A stretch of 64,000 nucleotides of DNA, taken from assembly GCA_964568145.1 (NCBI GenBank), contig CAZMOZ010000003.1:219132-283131 (forward strand), in the 5' to 3' direction. A program made the translations under genes and the position numbers. Origin of the DNA: DSVZ01 sp964568145 (GTDB lineage: Bacteria > Verrucomicrobiota > Verrucomicrobiia > Limisphaerales > J093). The stretch's first letter is position 1. Each line of letters opens with the position of its first letter. The notes below the pieces were generated by a model. That model did not search any database. It was not told where the DNA came from and saw nothing but the letters and a program-made list of their open reading frames with translations. Shown here in pieces: positions 16,700 through 25,249 of the stretch.

Positions 16700-17860
16700 T
16701 CACCCCACCAGCCGATACCAGTTGTCGCGCTGGCGCGGTTCGTAGCCGAGGTCGCGGATGAGCCGGTGCATGTCCGCCACAGTCATGCGGAAGGTCGCCC
16801 CGGCCTGCGACACCACGTTCTCCTCGATCATGATGCTCCCGAGGTCGTTCGCGCCGAACCTGAGCGCCACCTGGCCGATGTCGGGGCCTTGCGTGACCCA
16901 GGAGCTTTGCACGTTCTCGAAATTGTCCAGGTAGATGCGCGCCAGGGCCTGGGTGCGGAGGTATTCGTGCGCGCCGGCGGTCGGGACCTTCAGCCGCGTG
17001 TTCTCCGGCTGAAAGGTCCACGCGATGAAGGCCGTGAAATGGCCGGCTTCGGGTTTTGGATTTCGGATTTCGGATTTCGGATGGTCGCGCCCGGCGCCGT
17101 TGCGGCGTTGCAGTGATTTGTCCTGCTGCTCACGCAGCCGGTCCAGGTGTTCGATCCGGTCCTCGAGCGTCTCGACGTGGCCAAACATCATCGTGGCGCT
17201 CGAGTACAACCCCAGCCGGTGCGCCACGTCCATCACCTCCAGCCAGTCGTCGGTCATGGCCTTGAGCGGCGAAATGCGCTTGCGCACGCGGTCCACGAGG
17301 ATTTCACCGCCGCCGCCGGGAATGCTGCCCAGCCCCGCGGCGCGGAAGTCCGAGATGATTTGCTCGAGCGGCTCGTTGAAGACCTCGCGGAAGTGGATGA
17401 ACTCGCTCGGGCTGAAGCCGTGGATGTTCACCTGCGGGAACTTCGCCTTCATGTGGCCGAGCAGGTCCAGGTACCACTGCTTGGTCAGCTTCGGGTGGTG
17501 GCCGCCTTGGAGCAGAATCTGCGTGCCGCCCAACGCCACGGTCTCCTCGATCTTCCGGTCCATCTCCGCGAGGGGGATCACGTAGGCGTCGGCGTCCTTT
17601 TCGGTCCGGTAAAAGGCGCAGAACTTGCAATAGACGTTGCAGACGTTCGTGTAGTTGACGTTGCGGTCCACGATGTAGGTGACGATCTCGTTGCCGCGGC
17701 GGTCATAAGCGGCGGCCTTGGCAAGCTGGCGGCGGCGGTCGGCCAGCGCGCCCAGCTCCTCGAGCGGCAGCGCGGCCAGCCGCAGCGCCTCCTCCCGGGT
17801 GATGCGATGCCCGTCCCAGACTTTCTGCAACAGGTCGTCGAGCGACGTGTCGTAAACCAT
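16700..17860 (-). CDS. mqnC: Cyclic dehypoxanthine futalosine synthase MqnC, with an in-frame insertion
   Basis: Radical-SAM enzyme that cyclises dehypoxanthine futalosine in the futalosine route to menaquinone. The cluster motif is C74-x3-C78-x2-C81 (TNVCNVYCKFCAFYR). It is preceded by VTYIVDRNVNYTN and followed by ETVALGGTQILLQGGHHPK, SIPGGGGEILVDRVRKRISP and WTFQPENTR, all MqnC hallmarks. Between LREQQD and GHFTAFIAWTF, where I expect only a few residues, there are about 25 extra ones (about 248-272) encoded by a TTTCGGA repeat. The reading frame is intact, at 386 residues. The start at 17860 begins homology; the longer open frame upstream is repeat sequence. It is a single gene here. Confidence 0.94.
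   Translation of the reverse strand: MVYDTSLDDLLQKVWDGHRITREEALRLAALPLEELGALADRRRQLAKAAAYDRRGNEIVTYIVDRNVNYTNVCNVYCKFCAFYRTEKDADAYVIPLAEMDRKIEETVALGGTQILLQGGHHPKLTKQWYLDLLGHMKAKFPQVNIHGFSPSEFIHFREVFNEPLEQIISDFRAAGLGSIPGGGGEILVDRVRKRISPLKAMTDDWLEVMDVAHRLGLYSSATMMFGHVETLEDRIEHLDRLREQQDKSLQRRNGAGRDHPKSEIRNPKPEAGHFTAFIAWTFQPENTRLKVPTAGAHEYLRTQALARIYLDNFENVQSSWVTQGPDIGQVALRFGANDLGSIMIEENVVSQAGATFRMTVADMHRLIRDLGYEPRQRDNWYRLVG
17051..17082. repeat. TTTCGGA tandem repeat inside mqnC
   Basis: Plus strand shows four tandem copies of a 7-8 nt unit (GGATTTC). Read on the coding strand it gives KSEIRNPKPE. The same degenerate unit occurs outside genes at 22311-22361, 44177-44215 and 47383-47409, so this copy is a dispersed repeat that landed in a coding sequence with a length that is a multiple of three. 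Confidence 0.8.
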
Positions 17861-18169
17861 GCGCCCAAGCTTAGCCGCGACACGACGGAAGGCAACGAGG
17901 CAGGGCGGAAGCGACGGCTGGTAGATCGGCGAGTTTGAGGCCGCCTTTGTGGGTGAGGTGACCTGCCAGCGCGAGCAGGGACTCCGTCGAAGCCAGCGAT
18001 CAGCCTCGGCGCAAATGACCCCTGCCGAGTTTCGGCTGGAGCACAGCCGGGCTTTAGCCCTGGGGTGGCCGGAAATTGCCGGGCTCGAGAGACTCTCGCC
18101 CCACCTTGACCCCGCCTTGGCTTCGCCTTCGCCCGCTTCGCGCTCTTCGTGCGACACCCCACCGCCGCG
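17861..18169. other. 309-bp gap with repeat remnants
   Basis: No gene is supported between the rbsC-like stop and the mqnC start. On the minus strand, 18078-18105 is a copy of the GGTGGGGCGAGAGTCTC...GAGCCC motif family also seen at 44079 and 47294. The neighbourhood of 18040 has GCACAGCCGGGCTTTAGCC, another palindrome-rich stretch. Open frames here have no protein-like character. Confidence 0.4.
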
Positions 18170-19171
18170 TCACGTCCGCCGCCGGCGTTGGGTGAGCACG
18201 GCCGCGACGATGATGGCGCCGGTGAGCATCAGCCGGCTGGCCTCGGGCACCGCGTTGATGCTCAGGATTTTTTCCAGGTAACCGATCGTCAGCGTGCCCA
18301 GGAGTGTCAGCCCGATGCCGCCCCGGCCGCCGATCAAAGGCGTGCCGCCGATCACGACGATGGCGATGGCCGTCAGTTCGTAGCCCGCGCCGGCTTCGGG
18401 GTCGCCCTGTTGTTCCTGCGCCGCCTGGCAGATGCCGGCCACCGCCGCGAGCAGGCCGCTGGCGGCGTAGGCCAGCACCTTCGTCCGCACCACCGGCACG
18501 CCCGAGAGCCGCGCCGCTTCTTCGTTGCCGCCGATGGCGTACAGCGCCCGCCCCCAGCGGTGCCGCGCCAGCAACAGCCAGGCGAGCAGCGCGCACACGA
18601 CAAAGATCACCGTCACCACCGAGAGGTTGTCGCCGAGGATGCGGCTGTCGATGAACCGGAACACGCCCGGCACCGGCACGTAGTCGTAGCCGCCCTGGGC
18701 GTTTTTCACCGCGGTGGAGACCTTCATGCCGCCGGAGACGGTCTTGGCCAGCCCGCGCGCGAAGACCATCAGGGCCAGCGTGGCGATGAACGGCTGGATG
18801 CGGAACCCGGCCGTGATGCCGCCCGCCGCGCCGCCGCACAACGCGCCAAACACCAGGCACGCCGGCACCGCCAGCCACGGCGACCAGCCCCAGTGAATGC
18901 TCAGCAGCGAAAAGGTCACGGCGATGAGCGCCAGCACGCTGCCCACCGCCAGGTCAATGCCGCCGCTGATGATCACCAGCGTCATGCCGCAGGCGAGGAT
19001 GCCGAACACCGACGCCTGCCGGAGCGCGTCGCGGTGCGTGCCCGGCTTGAAGAACGCGCCGTCCGCGTGGAACACGCAGCCCAGTGCCAGCACCAGCGCC
19101 AGCGCCATCAGCGCGCGGCTGGCGGGGTTCGACCACAGCCTGGCGAGCGGGCTTGGACCTTCGGATTTCAT
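18170..19171 (-). CDS. Sugar ABC transporter permease (RbsC family)
   Basis: The inner-membrane permease of a CUT2-type pentose/hexose importer has 333 residues with about eight to ten hydrophobic helices. It carries family motifs GMTLVIISGGIDLAVGSVLAL, GFRIQPFIATLALM, RLSGVPVVRTKVLAYAASGL and VVIGGTPLIGGRGGIGLTLLG. The ATG overlaps the stop of the ATPase gene by 4 nt. No periplasmic binding protein gene is adjacent, although CUT2 systems need one. The sugar is unknown. Confidence 0.93.
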   Translation of the reverse strand: MKSEGPSPLARLWSNPASRALMALALVLALGCVFHADGAFFKPGTHRDALRQASVFGILACGMTLVIISGGIDLAVGSVLALIAVTFSLLSIHWGWSPWLAVPACLVFGALCGGAAGGITAGFRIQPFIATLALMVFARGLAKTVSGGMKVSTAVKNAQGGYDYVPVPGVFRFIDSRILGDNLSVVTVIFVVCALLAWLLLARHRWGRALYAIGGNEEAARLSGVPVVRTKVLAYAASGLLAAVAGICQAAQEQQGDPEAGAGYELTAIAIVVIGGTPLIGGRGGIGLTLLGTLTIGYLEKILSINAVPEASRLMLTGAIIVAAVLTQRRRRT

Positions 19172-20691
19172 GCCCTTCCCATGGCAGCTTCGAGGACCTT
19201 CTCCGGCGTGGCTTCGGCGCGGGTGAAGTGCGCGGTCAACCCCCCGCGGTGCAGCACCACAATACGGTCGCTCAAGGCCAGCAGCTCCGGCAGTTCGGAC
19301 GTGATGAGCAGAATCGCCAGGCCGCGCGCGGTCAGGTCGTTCATGAGCTGGTAAATCTCGCGCTTGGCGCCGACGTCAATGCCGCGGGTCGGCTCGTCGA
19401 GCAGCAGCAACCGCGGCCGGGTTTGGAGCCATTTCATGAGCGCGACCTTCTGCTGGTTGCCGCCGGAGAGCGCGCCGACCTCGAGGTCGAGCGACGCCGC
19501 GCGCAGCGACAGCAGGCCGCCCAGTTCGCGCGTGGCCGCGGCTTCGCGCGCGGGCCGCCGCCAGCCGCCAGGCGAAAGCCGCGGCAAATCGGCCAGCGTG
19601 GCGTTGGCGATGATGGACAATGGCAGCACCAGGCCGGTGGCCTTGCGGTCGTTGGTCAGCCAGGCCAGGCCCTGGTCAATGGCCCGGCGCGGCGACGCGA
19701 TTTCCAGCGGTTTTCCGTTGAGCCACGCGCGGCCGCTGACGGCGCCGCCCGCCGCGCCGAACAGGCCGGCGAAGAGTTCGCTCGCGCCGGAGCCTTGCAG
19801 ACCGGCCACGCCGAGAATCTCGCCGGCGCTGACGTTGAACGACAAGTTGTCCACCACGCGCCGGCCGCCGCGCTGGACCGTGAAGTTCTCCACGCGCAAG
19901 CGTTCCGCGCCCGGCCGGGCGGCGTGCCGCGGAAATTGTTCCGCGACCTCCCGGCCCACCATCCAGTTCACGAGCTTCGCGGGCGGCAGTTCCGCGGCCG
20001 GCGCCGTGCCCACGTGCTCGCCGTCGCGCAACACGCAGATGCGGTCGGCCACGCGCTCAATCTCCTCCATCTTGTGCGTGATGTACACCAGGGCGCAGCC
20101 GCGCGCCTTGAGGCCGGCGATCAGGCCGAAGAGCTTCGCAACCTCCGGCGCGGCGAGCGCGCTGGTCGGCTCATCCATGACGATCACCCGGGCGTCGCGG
20201 GCCAGCGCCTTGGCGATCTCGGTGAGCTGCTGTTGCGCGAGGGGCAGGTCTTCGACGCGCCGGTCCACGTCGAGGTCGAGGCCGAGTTGATCGAGCAGGC
20301 GCCGCGCGGCGGCGCGCTGGGCGGCGTTGCCCACAAAGCCGCGCCGCGTCAGCGGCCGGCCGAGGAAGATGTTGTCCGCCACGCTCAACGTGGGCACCAG
20401 CGACAGCTCCTGGAAGATGATCGCGACGCCCAGCCCGGCGGCTTCGAGCGGCGACCGCGGCCGGACTTCGCGGCCGGCGATTTCGATGGTGCCCTCGAAG
20501 TCGGTGTGGACGCCGCCGAGGATTTTGATGAGCGTGCTTTTGCCGGCGCCGTTTTCGCCGGCCAGCACCAGCACCTCGCCGTCGAAGAGGTCGAGCTGCA
20601 CGCCGCGCAGCACGGTCACCGGCCCGAAGCGCTTGCCGATGCCGCGCAGGCGGACCCGCGGCGGACGGACGGCGAAGGCGGCGTTGCTCAT
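19168..20691 (-). CDS. Sugar ABC transporter ATP-binding protein (RbsA/MglA family)
   Basis: The 507-residue fused tandem ATPase is typical of CUT2 importers. NBD1 has GENGAGKST (about residues 46-54), QELSLVPTLSVADNIFLG, a degenerate signature LPLAQQQ and VIVMDEPTSAL. NBD2 has GLQGSGASELFAGLFGA in place of a canonical Walker A, a proper LSGGNQQK signature and LLLDEPTRGIDVGAK. This asymmetry is normal for RbsA-type proteins. It is coupled to the permease by a 4-nt overlap and lies 76 bp after the small Cys-rich gene. Confidence 0.95.
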   Translation of the reverse strand: MSNAAFAVRPPRVRLRGIGKRFGPVTVLRGVQLDLFDGEVLVLAGENGAGKSTLIKILGGVHTDFEGTIEIAGREVRPRSPLEAAGLGVAIIFQELSLVPTLSVADNIFLGRPLTRRGFVGNAAQRAAARRLLDQLGLDLDVDRRVEDLPLAQQQLTEIAKALARDARVIVMDEPTSALAAPEVAKLFGLIAGLKARGCALVYITHKMEEIERVADRICVLRDGEHVGTAPAAELPPAKLVNWMVGREVAEQFPRHAARPGAERLRVENFTVQRGGRRVVDNLSFNVSAGEILGVAGLQGSGASELFAGLFGAAGGAVSGRAWLNGKPLEIASPRRAIDQGLAWLTNDRKATGLVLPLSIIANATLADLPRLSPGGWRRPAREAAATRELGGLLSLRAASLDLEVGALSGGNQQKVALMKWLQTRPRLLLLDEPTRGIDVGAKREIYQLMNDLTARGLAILLITSELPELLALSDRIVVLHRGGLTAHFTRAEATPEKVLEAAMGRA

Positions 20692-20767
20692 TGGCCTGTT
20701 CCGGGCGCGTGGTTGGCCGGGTTCGACGTTGGCCGGGAGGAATCTCGCCCCACCGGGACGAACGGCG

Positions 20768-20965
20768 TCAGCGCGGTTCGTGGGCCTTGCGGCCGCACAC
20801 CCGCTCGTACGCGCGGCAGAACGGGCAGACGCGGGTTTCGACCGCGCGGACCAGGTTGAACGCCGCCCCGGCCTGTCGCCGCCGCGCGGCGCGGCAGACG
20901 GGGCAGCTCACGCACACGCGGGCCAGCAGCCGGTCCAGGCGCGACGCTGCGGGCGCGGTGTTCAC
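20768..20965 (-). CDS. Small Cys-rich (zinc-ribbon-like) protein
   Basis: A 65-residue frame starting at GTG 20965, in the 40-76 bp spacing between two genes of the same operon. It has CVSCPVC near residue 18 and CPFCRAYERVC near residue 47, a pair of CxxC knuckles consistent with a small zinc-ribbon fold, separated by a basic helix-like region. No family is recognised. Position and strand support a real gene, but it is short and in GC-rich DNA, so coding potential is not certain. It could bind metal, nucleic acid or a partner protein. Confidence 0.5.
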   Translation of the reverse strand: MNTAPAASRLDRLLARVCVSCPVCRAARRRQAGAAFNLVRAVETRVCPFCRAYERVCGRKAHEPR

Positions 20966-21005
20966 GGGGGTTGGCCGGGCTTGCGCGTCATTACGCCGCG
21001 ACGGC

Positions 21006-22244
21006 TCAGGCCTTGAGTTCCTTGAGCGGAAAGTCCCAGCGCTCCTTGCGCTTCATCATCTCCGCCCAGGTCACTTCCTGGCCGGTGTAGGCGGCGGTGC
21101 GGCCGAGGATGGTCGTCAGGTTCGAGCGCACGCTGGGCGCCACGGTGGGGTTGCTGAAGTCGCCTTTCACGATGCTGTCGTGGAACGTGGCGATGTTCCG
21201 CACCGCGCCGTCCTGGTAGAGGTTGCGCGAGTCGCCGTTGTAGGCGTCGTCGCGCGTGCGCAGCGTGACCTTGCCCGAGTAGTGCGTGTCCACCGTGCCC
21301 TCGAGGCCGTAGGCACGGCACATGATGTCGTCGTAGCCGAAGCCCACCTGTTTCGCGCTGAAGCTGGCGATGACGTTCCCCGGGAACCAGAAGATCACCG
21401 CGTAATGATCCCAGCAGTCGCCCAGGAACGGCCGCGCGCGGCCGCCCGTGCCCACGGCCTTGAGCGGCGCGGCGTCGGTGAACCACGTGGCCACGTCCAG
21501 CGAATGGATGTTCTGCTCCGTGATCACGTCGCCGGAGAGCACGCGGTCAATGGCCCAGGCCCGCACGCGCGCCTCGGCGTCGCGCTTGCTCTGGCGGAAC
21601 TCCGCGTCCATGCCCTGGAAGTAGGTGTCGCACTGGTAGCCGACATCGAGCGAGACCAGCCGCCCGATCTGGCCGGCGCGGATGCGGCGGATGACCTCCT
21701 GATAGGCCGGGTGCGCGCGCGTCTGAAAATCCACGAGGAAGGCGAGCTTTCTGGCCGTGGCCTGCTGTCCGCTGGCCTCGATGCTCTGGCAGCCCGGCAC
21801 ATCCACCGCCAGCGGCTTGGCGAGGTACACGTGCTTGCCGGCCGCCACGGCGTCGGCCGCCTGCATGGGATGGAAGAATGGCGGGCTCTCGATGGCCACG
21901 GCGGACAGGCCCGGCTGCTCGAGCAGCTTCCGATAACCGTACAGGCCGTGATGGCGGTGGGTTGCGGGCACCTGGAACTGGTCGCCCGCCGCGTTGGCGC
22001 GGTCGGCGAAGTAGTCAAACACGCCCGCGAGCTGGTAGCCGCCGTGCTTGATGAACAGGTCGGCGATCCAGCGGCCGCGTCCGCCGCAGCCGATCAGGCC
22101 GAGGTTGATCTTCGGTCCGTCGGCCGCGCGCACGGCGCGGGCGGACACGACGCTCAGGCCGGTGGCGAGGGCGGTGGTGCGGTGGAGAAACTGGCGGCGG
22201 CTCACGGAAGGACCGGCGGCGCAGGCTGGCATGGTGTGATTCAT
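21006..22244 (-). CDS. Gfo/Idh/MocA-family oxidoreductase with Tat signal
   Basis: The 412-residue NAD(P)-dependent oxidoreductase acts on sugars or inositols. Residues 1-40 are a Tat signal (SRRQFLHRTTAL then a hydrophobic run ending VRA). The Rossmann motif INLGLIGCGGRGRW follows at about 46-59. KHVYLAKPLAVDV matches the conserved EKP block with A-K-P, and ITEQNIHSLDVATWF has the catalytic-region His. The C-terminus is the usual alpha/beta domain. Tat-exported members probably use tightly bound cofactor. It is the first gene of the sugar locus; the start 22244 begins the signal peptide. Confidence 0.92.
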   Translation of the reverse strand: MNHTMPACAAGPSVSRRQFLHRTTALATGLSVVSARAVRAADGPKINLGLIGCGGRGRWIADLFIKHGGYQLAGVFDYFADRANAAGDQFQVPATHRHHGLYGYRKLLEQPGLSAVAIESPPFFHPMQAADAVAAGKHVYLAKPLAVDVPGCQSIEASGQQATARKLAFLVDFQTRAHPAYQEVIRRIRAGQIGRLVSLDVGYQCDTYFQGMDAEFRQSKRDAEARVRAWAIDRVLSGDVITEQNIHSLDVATWFTDAAPLKAVGTGGRARPFLGDCWDHYAVIFWFPGNVIASFSAKQVGFGYDDIMCRAYGLEGTVDTHYSGKVTLRTRDDAYNGDSRNLYQDGAVRNIATFHDSIVKGDFSNPTVAPSVRSNLTTILGRTAAYTGQEVTWAEMMKRKERWDFPLKELKA

Positions 22245-22310
22245 GGCGGGATGAAATCCGGCCCGGCGCGGCGAGGCAAACGGAAACTGGTTGGCATCAG
22301 TCCCATGTCC

Positions 22311-22361
22311 CGAGTTCAAAGTCCCAAGTCGGAAGTCCGAAGTTCGAAGTCCGAAGTTAAC
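22311..22361. repeat. Degenerate TTCGGAC repeat in a divergent intergenic region
   Basis: Minus strand reads as alternating ACTTCGGACTTCGAACTTCG units (about 7 nt each), the same family as 17051-17082 and 47383-47409. It lies within the 200-bp region between the divergent Gfo/Idh and glycosyltransferase genes, where both promoters should be. No promoter was identified with confidence. Confidence 0.65.
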
Positions 22362-22444
22362 TGGCCGGTGGCGGCGTGACACGGTCCGGCGGAAGGTTTG
22401 CCGGTCCAGGCGCGGCTTGGTAGCGTCAGCGCCCGCAACTTCGC

Positions 22445-23656
22445 ATGACGACCCCCGAGCCGTTGCGCCTGGTCCGCGTGAACTCGCTGCTCACCGGCGG
22501 CGGCACCGACGAGCATTGCGTGACGCTGGCCGCGCAGCTCGTCCGCCTGGGCGTCGAGGAATGGCTGGTGGGGCCGGACGGACGCGAGTTCAGCCGGGTG
22601 GCCCGCGCGGCCGGGCTGCGGCTGGTACCCACGCCGCCGGAAGGCCCGTTGCGACTGCGCTTCATCGCCAGCCTGGCCAAAGCGATCCGCGGCGTGCGCC
22701 CGCATCTGGTCCACGCCCACCACGGCCGCGATTACTGGCCCACGGTGCTGGCCGCCCGCCTGGCCGGCGCCCGCGCCCGCCTCGTCTTCACCCGCCACCT
22801 GGCCAAAAGCCCCGCCTCGCTGCCCGGCCGCTGGCTGTTGCTCGGCCGGGTGGATGCGATCATCGCCGCCTCGGAATTTGTGGCGGCGGTGCTGCGGCGC
22901 GGCCATTTCGAACCCCGCTCGCCGGTCCGGGAACGCCGGCGCCGCCCACCCATGCGTGGCGATCACCGCAAGATTCACGTCATTTACGACGGCGTGGACG
23001 TGGAGGGGTTCCGGCCCCGGCCCGCGGACGACGCGACGGTGGCGCGCCTGCGCGCGGACTGGGCGCTCGCGCCGGAGCATTTCGCGTTTGGCGTGGTGGG
23101 CGGTTTCCCGCCGCCGCACGGCAAGGGCCAGCGCCAGTTCTTCGCCGCTGCCGCGCTCATCCGCGCCCACGCGCCGCACGCGCGCTTTCTGTTGCTGGGC
23201 CGCGGCGATTTGCGGCCGGTGCTCGAAGCGGATATCGCGCGGCTGGGCCTGGCCGGGGCGGCGTCGCTGGCGGGCTGGTGTCCGGACATGCCGGCGGCGA
23301 TGAACGCGCTGGATTGCCTGGTGCTGCCGCAGATCGGCACCGAAGCCTTCCCCGGCGTGGTGCTGGAGGCGCTGGCGTGCGGCCGGCCGGTGATCGCGAG
23401 CGACCTGGACGGCATCCCGGAGGCGTTTGCCGCCTGTCCACGCGGACGGCTGGTGAAGCCGGGCGATGAAGCGGCGCTGGCGGCGGCCATGCTTGAGATC
23501 GCTCAAACTCCGCGCCCGACCGCCGCGGAACGCGCCGCGATGCACGCCGCGGTGGCCGCGCGCTTCACGCCGGCCCACGCCGCCCGGCAGACGCTCGCGC
23601 TGTACCATCGCCTGCTCGGCTGGCCGGAAACAGCGGGCGCAGGTGAGGCGGGCTAG
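22445..23656 (+). CDS. Glycosyltransferase family 4 protein
   Basis: The 403-residue GT-B fold enzyme transfers a sugar from an activated donor, probably for surface polysaccharide or glycolipid. The N-domain starts LRLVRVNSLLTGGGTDEHC and has LVHAHHGRDYWP and RLVFTRHLAKS. The C-domain has VIYDGVDVEGF, FGVVGGF, RFLLLGRGD and the donor-binding TEAFPGVVLEALACGRPVIA with E-x7-E spacing, followed by DGIPE. There is no signal peptide, so it acts on the cytoplasmic side. It lies upstream of sppA by 90 bp and may share its transcript. Confidence 0.92.
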   Translation: MTTPEPLRLVRVNSLLTGGGTDEHCVTLAAQLVRLGVEEWLVGPDGREFSRVARAAGLRLVPTPPEGPLRLRFIASLAKAIRGVRPHLVHAHHGRDYWPTVLAARLAGARARLVFTRHLAKSPASLPGRWLLLGRVDAIIAASEFVAAVLRRGHFEPRSPVRERRRRPPMRGDHRKIHVIYDGVDVEGFRPRPADDATVARLRADWALAPEHFAFGVVGGFPPPHGKGQRQFFAAAALIRAHAPHARFLLLGRGDLRPVLEADIARLGLAGAASLAGWCPDMPAAMNALDCLVLPQIGTEAFPGVVLEALACGRPVIASDLDGIPEAFAACPRGRLVKPGDEAALAAAMLEIAQTPRPTAAERAAMHAAVAARFTPAHAARQTLALYHRLLGWPETAGAGEAG

Positions 23657-23746
23657 TGACTGCCGGGGCGTCGTGGAACTCCGCCCTCCGAACTCACCGC
23701 CAAACCGCTTGCCGCGCCGGGAGCCCTGTCTTAGCTTCGCGCCATT

Positions 23747-24880
23747 ATGGACAGTGCGCCCACCGGCGATGCCCAGCCGCGCGCGGCGGTCCCGCCGCCG
23801 CCGGTCCTGCCACCGCCTTCGCCGCCCGCGCCGCCCCGCCGGGGCGGCCGGGGCTGGATGATCTTTTCGCTCATCCTGCTGGTGCTGCTCGCCTTCAGCG
23901 TGATGGCCAACCTGAAGAACCTGTTCCTGGAGGTCCTCGCCATTGCCCCGCCCGTCGCGACCGGAAGCGGTCCCGTCCTGCACGAAGTGCTCATCGAAGA
24001 CCACCGCAGCCCGGCGAAGATCGCGGTCATCAGCGTGGACGGCCTGATTTACGGCGGCTACGTGGGCACCGGTTATCTGAGTCCGGTCGAGCTGATCGCG
24101 CACCAGTTGAAGCGCGCCCGCGAGGACCCGCGCGTGCGGGCCGTGATCCTGCGGATCAATTCGCCCGGCGGCGAGGTGCTGGCGGCGGACGAAATCGCCC
24201 GCGCCGTGGCGGAGTTTCAGGAGAAGTCCGGCAAGCCGATCGTGGCCGCGCTCGAAGGCCTGGCCGCCTCGGGCGGCTATTACGTGGCCGCGCCCTGCCG
24301 CTGGATCGTGGCCAACGAACTCACGCTCACCGGCTCGATCGGCGTCATCATGCGCGGCTACAACTTCCGCGGGCTGCTGGACAAGGTGGGCGTGCGGCCG
24401 CAGGTCTTCAAGAGCGGGCGCTTCAAGGACATGCTCAGCGGCACCAAGTCGGAGGCCGAAATCCTGCCCGAGGAAATCCAGATGGTGCAGGCGCTGGTGG
24501 ACGAGACGTTCCAGCGCTTCAAGCAGGTCGTGGCCGAGGGTCGCCGGCGCGCCGCCCAGCGCAACGACGGCCAGGGTCGCCCGCTGGCCGGCGACTGGGA
24601 ACAACTCGCCGACGGCCGCGTGCTTTCGGGCAAACAGGCTCACGACGCGGGTTTCGTGGACGAGCTGGGCAGCTTCAAGGCCGCAGTGGCCCGCGCGCGC
24701 GCCCTGGCCAACGTGGCCAGCGCCAACCTCATCCGCTACCAGCAGCCGCGCGGGCTGAGCGCGCTGCTGCCCTGGGTGGGCCAGAACGAAGGCCGCACGT
24801 TGAAGCTGGACTTGGGACTCGACCTGCCGCCGCTCGAGGTGGGCCGGTTGTATTTCCTGTTTCTGCCCGGCGTGCCGTGA
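23747..24880 (+). CDS. sppA: Signal peptide peptidase SppA
   Basis: Membrane-bound serine protease that clears cleaved signal peptides. The 377-residue protein has a Pro-rich cytoplasmic N-tail, one TM helix about residues 38-55 (MIFSLILLVLLAFSVMAN), and a ClpP-like domain. RINSPGGEVLAADEIA, the nucleophile S175 in LAASGGYYVAAP, and the general base K222 in FKSGRFKDMLSG fit the Ser/Lys dyad. It is the short, single-domain form, unlike the double-length E. coli protein. The C-terminal 60 residues after the protease domain are not characteristic. Confidence 0.93.
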   Translation: MDSAPTGDAQPRAAVPPPPVLPPPSPPAPPRRGGRGWMIFSLILLVLLAFSVMANLKNLFLEVLAIAPPVATGSGPVLHEVLIEDHRSPAKIAVISVDGLIYGGYVGTGYLSPVELIAHQLKRAREDPRVRAVILRINSPGGEVLAADEIARAVAEFQEKSGKPIVAALEGLAASGGYYVAAPCRWIVANELTLTGSIGVIMRGYNFRGLLDKVGVRPQVFKSGRFKDMLSGTKSEAEILPEEIQMVQALVDETFQRFKQVVAEGRRRAAQRNDGQGRPLAGDWEQLADGRVLSGKQAHDAGFVDELGSFKAAVARARALANVASANLIRYQQPRGLSALLPWVGQNEGRTLKLDLGLDLPPLEVGRLYFLFLPGVP

Positions 24881-25249
24881 ACCGACCCGGCCGCCGCAAA
24901 CCATGAATTTCTCCCCGAACCCGGCAGGACCGGGCCGCTGGCTGAACGTTTGGGCAAGGTTGGATTTGCGCCCGGGTGCTTCAGCGGTCGGAAAATCCCG
25001 TTCGTTCCCGGCAACAAAACGGTCCGCGGACCCGACGCGTCGGCATCCTGGCCGGCCTGACGCAGTCGGGGAAACTTGCCGGCAGGAAGGCCGACGCGCC
25101 CGGTGACAACTTGCCGTCCGTGGTTTCAACCAGCGGCTGCGAACTCTGGTTCCCGGCTCGAACAACTCAATACCGGGTGAAGCAGCGAACGGGCTGTGTT
25201 GCTGGCGCTTTTAACCTTTCACCTTTAACCAATCACCCTGCCTCAGCAA
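24881..25249. repeat. Gap with an inverted repeat (25038-25096)
   Basis: No gene is supported in these 369 bp. An inverted repeat of 18-nt arms, CGTCGGCATCCTGGCCGG at 25038-25055 and CCGGCAGGAAGGCCGACG at 25079-25096, matches at 15 of 18 positions and resembles the hairpin arms at 57.5 and 63.7 kb. Just before argJ, 25209-25229 has the TTTAACCTTTCACCTTTAACC repeat, another low-complexity motif. Promoter signals for argJ could not be identified. Confidence 0.5.

Noticed and set aside
17861..18157. N-terminal extension of MqnC by 99 residues
   Set aside because: It lies in a repeat-bearing gap; homology begins right after 17860.
22316..25165. A 949-residue open frame on the minus strand opposite the glycosyltransferase and sppA
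   Set aside because: Antisense shadow; its composition is repetitive and it spans two unrelated plus-strand genes.
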